From: Thermococcus profundus
Lineage (GTDB): Archaea; Methanobacteriota_B; Thermococci; Thermococcales; Thermococcaceae
Reading direction: 5' to 3'
Assembly (NCBI RefSeq): GCF_002214585.1
Contig: NZ_CP014862.1
Location: forward strand, 1,178,001-1,242,000
Length of the DNA: 64,000 nucleotides
The notes under the pieces are model-generated. The model was not told the DNA's origin. It worked only from the letters and a program-made list of their open reading frames with translations, and made no database searches. Shown piece by piece: positions 57,904 to 64,000 of this stretch. Position numbers and translations under genes: made by a program. Positions within the stretch are counted from its first letter, which is position 1; each line of letters starts with the position of its first letter.

Positions 57904-58686
57904 CTATCTCAGGTATCTCATCAGACGCTCATAGCTCTCCCTGGCAAGTTTGACGTCCTCTGGCTCCAGCCTGTCGGCGTACTTTGCCTTCTCGAACAGC
58001 CTAGTGAGAACGTCAAGATCTCCGAGATCCGGGAATATCTCCCTCAGCCTCTCCTCGTGCTCCCTGTGGGTCCAGCTCTTCTGATAGGGATAGCCCTTGA
58101 GTACCAGCCCGGCCACCACGTTCCTGTACATCCTAATGACCCGCTCCTTGGGAGGACCGCTGATGTCCTCGTACCTGAGGTCGGGTTCAAACCTAACCTT
58201 CGGACCGCCAATGGAAGGAGACCTTCCGAGCCTCCTCTTGATGATGAGGAAGATGGGCACGACAATAAGGAGGAGGTATGGAATCAGATAAGCGGAGCTG
58301 GGGAGCGCATTGTACAGGGCCTCTATACCGCCTTTTATCCGCTGGAAGCTTCCGGGATGGGGAATCCCCGTTTGGTTCGTTGGATGCTGAGGGCTGGGTC
58401 GGGGGTTGAAGAGGAGGTATACAGCTACCCCGAATGCTATTATCCAGAGGAGACCTGAAATTATTGCGTACCTGCTCTTTTTTCTCCTCCGCGGTCCTCC
58501 CCTGAGGCGTAGGTAGGAGAGGCCGTAGCCTATGAGGAAAAACGACAGCAGAAGACCGATGAAGTACAGGAGGTCAACGTTAACGGACGTCACGCCAAAA
58601 GAGACGGTCGAGCTCATCAGGAGGGCTATCGAGAAGAGAAGGGACAGGAAGAGAAGGGTTATCTTGAGGGGGGCTTTTTGGAGCAT
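57904..58686 (-). CDS. Membrane protein with C-terminal DUF4129 domain
   Basis: A 260-aa protein with four membrane segments (ITLLFLSLLFSIALLM, LLYFIGLLLSFFLIGYGLSYL, YAIISGLLWIIAFGVAVYLLF, AYLIPYLLLIVVPIFLII) and a cytoplasmic tail that matches DUF4129 (FPDLGDLDVLTRLFEKAKYADRLEPEDV). DUF4129 usually occurs at the end of transglutaminase-like membrane proteins; that domain is absent here. The start overlaps the DUF1699 gene by 28 bases. Last gene of the top6 operon. Confidence 0.75.
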   Translation of the reverse strand: MLQKAPLKITLLFLSLLFSIALLMSSTVSFGVTSVNVDLLYFIGLLLSFFLIGYGLSYLRLRGGPRRRKKSRYAIISGLLWIIAFGVAVYLLFNPRPSPQHPTNQTGIPHPGSFQRIKGGIEALYNALPSSAYLIPYLLLIVVPIFLIIKRRLGRSPSIGGPKVRFEPDLRYEDISGPPKERVIRMYRNVVAGLVLKGYPYQKSWTHREHEERLREIFPDLGDLDVLTRLFEKAKYADRLEPEDVKLARESYERLMRYLR

Positions 58687-59087
58687 CCGCCCACCTCTGA
58701 GGCCCTCTCAATTAGGTAGTAGACCGTCCTCAGGGGTATTCCAAGGGTTCTGCTGATCTCCTTCGGCCCCTTCCCGGAGGAAAACATGTTAAGAACGGTC
58801 CTGACGGTCTCCTCCTTGTACTTCCTCGGCCTTCCCCTGGGATAACCCTCGGGAACGAGCTGAACGCCGATCTGGGCGAGGGCATTGATTATCTTTTTGG
58901 AGACCTTCGGGTAGAGACTGGGTGGACAGCTTATCCTCCTCACGTTGGGGGCGTTCTCCAAGATCCTCACAACTATCTCCTTCGTCGGGCGGAGGTTTAT
59001 GTAGACTTCAGTGACGTCCGGACCGAGGCTCTCGCGGAGCTTCCTTATAAGTTCGCCGTTGTTCCTGGCCTTGACCTCCACCCTCAT
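58659..59087 (-). CDS. DUF1699 family protein with C-terminal helix-turn-helix
   Basis: A 142-aa protein. The N-terminal part (VEVKARNNGELIRKLRESLGPDVTEVYINLRPTKEIV) matches DUF1699; the C-terminal 50 residues, GRPRKYKEETVRTVLNMFSSGKGPKEISRTLGIPLRTVYYLIERA, form a resolvase-type HTH. It is probably a DNA-binding regulator, maybe of this operon. ATG at 59087 follows GGTGATTCC and lies close after DUF530. Confidence 0.75.
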   Translation of the reverse strand: MRVEVKARNNGELIRKLRESLGPDVTEVYINLRPTKEIVVRILENAPNVRRISCPPSLYPKVSKKIINALAQIGVQLVPEGYPRGRPRKYKEETVRTVLNMFSSGKGPKEISRTLGIPLRTVYYLIERASEVGGCSKKPPSR

Positions 59088-59091
59088 GGAA

Positions 59092-60339
59092 TCACCCCTG
59101 GAGGAGGGCCAAGAACTGCCTCGCCCTGTCGCTCTTGGGCATGAACTTCTCGAATTTTCCGGTATCTGCAAAGAGGGTGTTGTGGAGACCCGAAATCACG
59201 AACTTCCTTATGCCGTCTTCCAGTTCATCGCGGGGAATTCCGAGGAGTTTGGACACCTTAGCCTCGTCCCAGGGGGTCATTCCGTACAGAAGAACCCCTC
59301 CAAGGATGTGGTTGGGGACGCCGCTTATATCGGTCCTCCTGCCGGACAGCATTCCCTCCATCTCACACTTTCTCATGACGAGCATGCTCCCGTAGCCGGT
59401 CTTGAAGTCGGGCTCGTCCTGGAATGGGATGTCGAATATCGAGTAGTGGCAGTCGATGCAGAGCCTTATGTCCGGGTAAAGGCCCAGTCCCATCCTTTCG
59501 GTCTCGGAGGTCAAGAAGTAGTAGCGGAAGAGGTCGAGACCGAGCTTTTTGGCACCGTTCTCTGGATCTAGGGTCGAGTAAGCCAGCGCAAGGTTGTCCA
59601 CGGTGTAGTGGTTGTTTATGAGGACCCCCTTTGCCTTGACGAAGCTGAGGACCCTCCAGCGGAATCTCCTTCCGTAGCGCTTCCTCAGCTCTCCCTCTAT
59701 GTCGGAGTCGGCCGGAAGGTCTATCCTGTCCTTCTTAAGCCTGTTTTCACTCCAGTACTCCACCTCTATCCTGAGCCCCCTCGTCTGAACGGTCCCCTTC
59801 TCCCTCAGCTTTCCCTTTATGAACTTGAAGGACTCCCTGACCTCCAGACCTTCCCTCGCGAGCAATCTCAGCACATCGCCGGAGTAGGCCAAATGGGGGA
59901 GGATTTCAATGCGGCCCAGTCTGATCTGTTTTGGAACCGCTTTAACCTCTCCAAGGTTTTCCTGCTTGATGTTGCCGGGGTTTATCTCCTTCTTTCCGAT
60001 CCTGAGGGAGTAGTTGGCGGATATTAAAGCGAGGGCCATTTTATGTGCCGTTATAGAAGCCTTGAGCCTCTCGATGGCGAGGATACGATTCCTCTTCTTC
60101 CTGTAAACCCATTGGAGGTGGGGATCGCGGTTCTTCCTGTCGTAGGAGGTCGGGGAGGAAGGGAGCTCTCCAACCCTTCTCTCCAGCTCCTCCTCGAGAT
60201 CGCTCAGTATCGAGAGGTTTCTGTTCAGGTAATACGAAAGGGTGGGAACGTCGAAATCCTCAAATAACCCTGCCATGTCTATCCCAATATCGTCCAGTAT
60301 CTTGTTAACCTGCGCGACGAGTTCTTCCGTCGTCGTCAT
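59092..60339 (-). CDS. DUF530 family protein
   Basis: A 415-aa archaeal protein of unknown function, recognised as DUF530. It has a helical N-terminus (about 1-130), a basic middle ([33 protein letters not shown]), and a C-terminal part with a Cys pair ([26 protein letters not shown]) and a winged-helix-like end. Its start overlaps the end of top6A by four bases, which ties it to topoisomerase VI. Confidence 0.75.
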   Translation of the reverse strand: MTTTEELVAQVNKILDDIGIDMAGLFEDFDVPTLSYYLNRNLSILSDLEEELERRVGELPSSPTSYDRKNRDPHLQWVYRKKRNRILAIERLKASITAHKMALALISANYSLRIGKKEINPGNIKQENLGEVKAVPKQIRLGRIEILPHLAYSGDVLRLLAREGLEVRESFKFIKGKLREKGTVQTRGLRIEVEYWSENRLKKDRIDLPADSDIEGELRKRYGRRFRWRVLSFVKAKGVLINNHYTVDNLALAYSTLDPENGAKKLGLDLFRYYFLTSETERMGLGLYPDIRLCIDCHYSIFDIPFQDEPDFKTGYGSMLVMRKCEMEGMLSGRRTDISGVPNHILGGVLLYGMTPWDEAKVSKLLGIPRDELEDGIRKFVISGLHNTLFADTGKFEKFMPKSDRARQFLALLQG

Positions 60340-61496
60340 GGCAGGAGATCACCGCTGTTTATCTTTTCCGGCAGGTATTCCTTAGCGACGAACTCGAGGG
60401 ACTTATTGGCTAAAGCCTGCTGCTCAATCCTGACCCCCATCTTAAGGGCCATCTTAAGCTGCCTCTGCCACTCCTTGTTCTGGAACCAGGGGTAGTTCAT
60501 CTCCTCGATAATCCTCTTGTAGTCGCCCGTTGGGCCTCCCTTCTTGTTGGGCGGGATTCCCTTGAGCTTTTCAGTGACGTTCCTGAGTCCGTAGCGTTCT
60601 ATGTCATCCATCGTCATCCCAACAAACTTGGCTTCAGGAGTCGCGAGCTTCTCGCTGAGGTAGGCGAGGTTTATCGAGCCCTGCTTTATGGTCGAGTAGA
60701 TGTACCAACCGTAGGGGTCTCCATCGGTGAAGACTATTATTGGAAGCCCCTCCTCGTAGTGGAGCCTGTGGATGAGCCTCCTAACTCCACGTGAAGCCTG
60801 GCCCTGGGTAGCTATTATCAATGCGTTCTGCTTTTGGGCAAACTTTTCCTCGATTAGACGGTCGGCCATAGCAGCGGTCTCGACGACGAGCGCGTAATCG
60901 ACGTTTATCTCTGGGAACTGAAGGTGCTCAACTGTTCCGGGGACGGCCCAGCCTCCCATACCGAGCTTGCCGGCGTTGAACTCGTCCTCCCCGTCCTTGA
61001 TGACGATGTCGCCGTAGATGTAGCCGCGCCTGTCCGCGGTGAGGTGCATCTCCTCCCTCAAAACGCCCATCATCCTCTCGAGGTCCTCTATTATCGGGTC
61101 GCTCTCGCGCTGGTCCTCGAAGGTGTTCTCCTTCGTTCCCGGAATCGTGTGCTTGTTGGCGTAGTAGGCTTCACGAAGGCTCGCGTGCTTGTTTTCACTC
61201 ACCAACCTCTTAACGTACGCCATGAGCAAAAGCGTTTGCATGAACTTCCTAGTGTGGGCAACGTTGAGGAAGTACCTCCTTGAGAGCTTGTCTCCCATCC
61301 TGATGACGCGCCTCTTCTCGTCGAAGTAGACGTTGCTAAGCCCGCGCATCGGGATGTCAAAGTAGGGATTCTTGCCCGCTTTGATGTCCTCGAGGATCCT
61401 CCTCCCGTACTCTTCCAGCTTTGTGAGCACCTTGGTCGGGTCGTAAGAAAACCTCTCCCTGGGCTTCTCGCGGTGGATTGCTCTGCGTTTAGGCAT
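60336..61496 (-). CDS. top6A: DNA topoisomerase VI subunit A (Spo11-like)
   Basis: A 386-aa cleavage subunit. The catalytic Tyr lies in [14 protein letters not shown] within the winged helix; the Toprim domain has Glu in [12 protein letters not shown] and the acidic [18 protein letters not shown] motif. With subunit B it relaxes supercoils and decatenates by double-strand passage. ATG at 61496 follows GGTGGGTGAGA. It overlaps top6B by eight bases. Confidence 0.96.
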   Translation of the reverse strand: MPKRRAIHREKPRERFSYDPTKVLTKLEEYGRRILEDIKAGKNPYFDIPMRGLSNVYFDEKRRVIRMGDKLSRRYFLNVAHTRKFMQTLLLMAYVKRLVSENKHASLREAYYANKHTIPGTKENTFEDQRESDPIIEDLERMMGVLREEMHLTADRRGYIYGDIVIKDGEDEFNAGKLGMGGWAVPGTVEHLQFPEINVDYALVVETAAMADRLIEEKFAQKQNALIIATQGQASRGVRRLIHRLHYEEGLPIIVFTDGDPYGWYIYSTIKQGSINLAYLSEKLATPEAKFVGMTMDDIERYGLRNVTEKLKGIPPNKKGGPTGDYKRIIEEMNYPWFQNKEWQRQLKMALKMGVRIEQQALANKSLEFVAKEYLPEKINSGDLLP

Positions 61497-63189
61497 TCTC
61501 ACCCACCTCCGCTGGGGCGGCCTCCTTCTCCTTGGCCGCGAAGTGGTTCTCTATGTATGATATGAAGTAGGCCTTAATGGCGTCCTCGGGCTCACCCGTG
61601 AGTATGCTCAAGGCCCTTGCTATCTCGGGCACGTACTTCTCGAAGGTCTTCCTCCTCTTCACCTGGGCCAGCTTTCTGTGCTTGCCGCTTAGGTAAGTTT
61701 GAAGCCTCCTCGCAGCGTCCATTATTGCCAGGCGGATCTCGCTGTAGATCTCGTCAACGTTGGCTATGCTCTGCTTTCCGGTTCCGGTGTAGGGAACGTG
61801 GACCGAAACGACGTTTATCATGACGACGAGAGGGGTTCTCTCGGGGTCGTCAACCTTGTAGCGCTTCCAGTCTATTGAGCGTGCCGCTATGGTCGTTACA
61901 CAGGAACCAGCGTCAAAGAGAAGCGGAACGCGGTTGGCGTAGCGGAAGACGTCAAAGCCGCTCTGGATCTCGCCGCCGTAGGCTATCCCAACCTCGACCT
62001 GGAAGGGTATTCCACCGGAGTACACCTTGGGCGGTCTCGTCACGGCAGTCACGAACTCAGGCTTGAGAATCCCCTTCAGACCCTTCTCGATGTTCTCCTC
62101 CCCTATTGGCCTTAAGCCGTGGGTTGGCGGGGCAAGGAACTTCATGTACTTGAAGGCCTCAACTATCTCCTCAGCCTCGTGCCAGGTGAGCTTTTCCGGC
62201 GGCTTCTCCATAATCTTTGCCACCTGCTTGACGACCTTTGTGTAGCCCCTGAAGGAGCGGAGAACCTCCTTAACCTCACCCTTTGCGAGCCTCTCGTAGA
62301 GCTGTTCCTGAACCTTCTTGTCCTTCTCCGTTTTTATGAGCCTGAGCGCGGCGATGTACTCGACCAGCTCGTCGACCTTCTTGTCGCTTATCCTGGAGAA
62401 CTCTCCTATGAGGAAGCGCTTTACGGTGTTTCTCCTCGTCTTCTTGGCCATCCTGTAGACGTCGTCCGTGAGAACTCCGCGTGGGTGGGGCTTCATTTCG
62501 ACGGGCGGCTCCGGCACTTCATCGCTCGAACGCGGGAAGACTATGAGCTTTCCGTCGGGTTCAATCAACTCGATGTGGGCGTGGGGGTTGGCTATAGCAG
62601 TGAGCTTGAGGTACCAGTAAACCCCCTGCCTCGAGCGGATGTAGCGGACGTTCTTAACCTCAAGTTCAATTCTAGTTCCCCGCCAGCCGGTTGGATTGGG
62701 CTTTTTCTCCTTCTTGACGATTTTACCCTCGTTTTTGTCAACGTCGATTTTAACCCAGGCTTCGATTATAGTGTCGCCGCCAGTGGAAGTTATGACGCGC
62801 GTTGCCTTTCCGCTCGTTATCTGGGCGAACATGACGGCGCCGCTGATGCCTATACCCTGTTGCCCTCTGCTCTGTATGTTCCTGTGGGCCTTGGTTCCGG
62901 CGAGCATCTTTCCGAAGACGTGGGTTATGTACTTTTCCGGGATTCCGGGCCCGTTGTCTTCAACAACAACCTTGTAGTGCTCGCTTCCAAGCTCCTCTAT
63001 CTCAACCCTGACGTAGGGCGGTATTCCTGCCTCTTCGCACGCATCAAGGGAGTTCGTTACAGCTTCATGGACTAAAGTTGTCAGCGAGCGGACCTTGCCC
63101 GTGTAGCCGAGCATTGCCGCGTTTCTTCTGAAGAACTCGCTGACACTCTGGATTTTGAATTCCTTAAAGAGCTGAGTTGCTTCGGCCAT
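61489..63189 (-). CDS. top6B: DNA topoisomerase VI subunit B
   Basis: A 566-aa GHKL ATPase subunit. [19 protein letters not shown] is the N box with Glu and Asn, [13 protein letters not shown] is G1, and [13 protein letters not shown] is G2. The H2TH region and transducer domain follow, with the switch Lys near [12 protein letters not shown]. The C-terminal extension is short, without the Ig-like domain of Methanosarcina. ATG at 63189 follows a GGAGTGAAT site. It lies between the KH-domain gene and top6A. Confidence 0.96.
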   Translation of the reverse strand: MAEATQLFKEFKIQSVSEFFRRNAAMLGYTGKVRSLTTLVHEAVTNSLDACEEAGIPPYVRVEIEELGSEHYKVVVEDNGPGIPEKYITHVFGKMLAGTKAHRNIQSRGQQGIGISGAVMFAQITSGKATRVITSTGGDTIIEAWVKIDVDKNEGKIVKKEKKPNPTGWRGTRIELEVKNVRYIRSRQGVYWYLKLTAIANPHAHIELIEPDGKLIVFPRSSDEVPEPPVEMKPHPRGVLTDDVYRMAKKTRRNTVKRFLIGEFSRISDKKVDELVEYIAALRLIKTEKDKKVQEQLYERLAKGEVKEVLRSFRGYTKVVKQVAKIMEKPPEKLTWHEAEEIVEAFKYMKFLAPPTHGLRPIGEENIEKGLKGILKPEFVTAVTRPPKVYSGGIPFQVEVGIAYGGEIQSGFDVFRYANRVPLLFDAGSCVTTIAARSIDWKRYKVDDPERTPLVVMINVVSVHVPYTGTGKQSIANVDEIYSEIRLAIMDAARRLQTYLSGKHRKLAQVKRRKTFEKYVPEIARALSILTGEPEDAIKAYFISYIENHFAAKEKEAAPAEVGENA

Positions 63190-63191
63190 AT

Positions 63192-63911
63192 TCACTCCTC
63201 TCCTTCCTCATTATCTTTGAGCTCAACGGGGGGCGCCCCTCCTTCGAGGGCCTCGTAGTAGGCGGTGCTCTCTAGCTCGAGATCCTTCTTCCTCCTTTCG
63301 AGGTACTTGTAAACGACGCCGTGAGGCGATCCCCTGGCGAGCTTCTCTATAGCGGTTTTTGCCACTTCCACCTGTATGGGGTTTCCTATTATGGCCACGG
63401 TCTTTCCGTAGACGCTCACGTCGGTGCCGCTCATCTCCTCGATTATTTCCCTGGTCCTCCCCTTTCTGCCTATTATGCGCCCCCTTACCCTTGGAAGGGC
63501 GTTTTTATCGTTTCCAACGATGACATCCGTTAGATTGATGACCTCAAGGGTCTCACCCTCGTTCAAGAGCCTGAACGCTCTCTCCGGGGAGAACCCCCTT
63601 CCTATGGCTAGAACTATGTCCCTCGCCTTCCAGACGGCGAGGGGGTCTTTGGCTTCCTTGGTCGCGGTTATGAAGACCTCACCTGTATCGCTGTCTATCT
63701 CGATCTTCGTCCCGGTTCTCCTCTCTATCTCCCTCTTCGTCTCCCCCTTCTTTCCGATAACTACGGCTATCCTCTCCTTGGGGATCCGGACGAACTCCTC
63801 CTGCTCGCCCTCGGCCGCGTAGGTTATGCCCTCCTCGGGTTCATCATCAACGGGCCTTCCGTCCTTGTCGACCCTCTCGTACTTCCTCAGCAGTCTCTCG
63901 AACTCGTCCAT
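63192..63911 (-). CDS. KH-domain RNA-binding protein (archaeal Dim2/Pno1)
   Basis: A 239-aa protein with two KH domains. The first has VVIGKKGETKREIERRTG; the second, of the diverged Dim2 type, has GRIIGRKGRTREIIEEMSG. In eukaryotes Pno1/Dim2 binds the 3' end of small-subunit rRNA precursors, and the archaeal form does likewise with the help of Nob1 and Rio1. Its acidic N- and C-terminal tails are visible. The RIO1 gene ends 12 bases upstream on the same strand. Confidence 0.9.
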   Translation of the reverse strand: MDEFERLLRKYERVDKDGRPVDDEPEEGITYAAEGEQEEFVRIPKERIAVVIGKKGETKREIERRTGTKIEIDSDTGEVFITATKEAKDPLAVWKARDIVLAIGRGFSPERAFRLLNEGETLEVINLTDVIVGNDKNALPRVRGRIIGRKGRTREIIEEMSGTDVSVYGKTVAIIGNPIQVEVAKTAIEKLARGSPHGVVYKYLERRKKDLELESTAYYEALEGGAPPVELKDNEEGEE

Positions 63912-63922
63912 ACTCTCACCCC

Positions 63923-64000
63923 TCAGATGCCAGCGAGCTGGCGAAACTTTTCTTCCGGATCTTCGGTGTCAACACCCCTCTTCCGGAAATAGCTGATTAC
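63923..64000 (-). CDS. rio1: 3' end of a RIO1-type serine/threonine protein kinase (partial)
   Basis: Only the last 25 codons are in the window; they read VISYFRKRGVDTEDPEEKFRQLAGI before TGA. The end of a kinase lobe helix followed by a short acidic tail, together with the linked Dim2/Pno1 gene, suggests RIO1, as found next to Dim2 in other archaea. The call rests mainly on this context, since no catalytic motif is in view. Confidence 0.6.
   Translation of the reverse strand, partial: VISYFRKRGVDTEDPEEKFRQLAGI

Overview
The window is chromosomal DNA of a hyperthermophilic euryarchaeon of the Thermococcales, most likely a Thermococcus. The signs are archaeal promoters (BRE plus TATA about 25 bases before the start), a uniform GGTGAT ribosome binding site four to five bases before the start codon, CGP-CTERM surface proteins, archaeosine genes (RaSEA, QueD-like, MptA), topoisomerase VI, TldD/TldE, 2-oxoacid:ferredoxin oxidoreductases and a tungstate-binding protein. 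The species cannot be named from the sequence alone.

Layout. 1-6800: an oxygen and iron defence block with two peroxiredoxins, five ferritin-like proteins of different subfamilies, a Fur-family regulator facing a perfect palindrome, a ZIP metal transporter, an MscS channel and a 5'-truncated NAD(P)H:rubredoxin oxidoreductase. One of the ferritins matches the N-terminal domain of the Pyrococcus encapsulin, but the shell gene is absent. 6900-10300: riboflavin genes ribD-ribE and ribBA-ribH, each pair behind the same conserved promoter element. 10441-11884: a Na+/solute symporter broken by a +1 frameshift. 11885-17491: thiC-purC-purP-purO on the minus strand, divergent from thi4 and thiD-thiN, so the two users of the purine intermediate pool share a promoter. 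17499-19400: an overlapping operon DUF2284 / CARF-like / PIN nuclease with no CRISPR nearby. 19446-26754: SDR, PEBP lipoprotein, methyltransferase, MFS, valS and trm10.

26842-30025: tRNA-Glu(UUC) followed by about 3 kb of A+T-richer foreign DNA. It carries a ribbon-helix-helix gene whose reading frame runs antisense through the tRNA, with three 10-bp operator-like repeats at its own start, then small membrane proteins and a transglutaminase-like surface protein, and it ends at a truncated lamin-tail domain gene. This looks like a decayed integrated element. 30072-45013: trm5, two AAA+ ATPases, tldE-tldD, a cupin, a racemase, corA, two CGP-CTERM proteins with a shared 125-bp 3' end, surE, vapBC and RaSEA.

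45165-51212: a ferredoxin-like delta subunit and two complete sets of 2-oxoacid:ferredoxin oxidoreductase alpha, beta and gamma subunits. An MNT-HEPN toxin-antitoxin pair is inserted between the beta and gamma genes of the first set, coupled by 11-base overlaps on both sides. 51193-57845: prefoldin subunits, DUF192, a QueD-like protein without the usual cysteine, a PIN toxin pair, an unaccompanied wtpA, an HD hydrolase, a small GTPase, relBE and mptA. 57904-64000: a tight minus-strand operon, in transcription order RIO1 (partial), KH-domain Dim2/Pno1-like protein, top6B, top6A, DUF530, DUF1699, DUF4129.

Best candidates for undescribed biology: the DUF2284/CARF/PIN operon, the MNT-HEPN pair inside the kor operon, the RHH operator array at the tRNA-bound element, and the shell-less encapsulin ferritin under a PerR-like regulator that has lost all cysteines.
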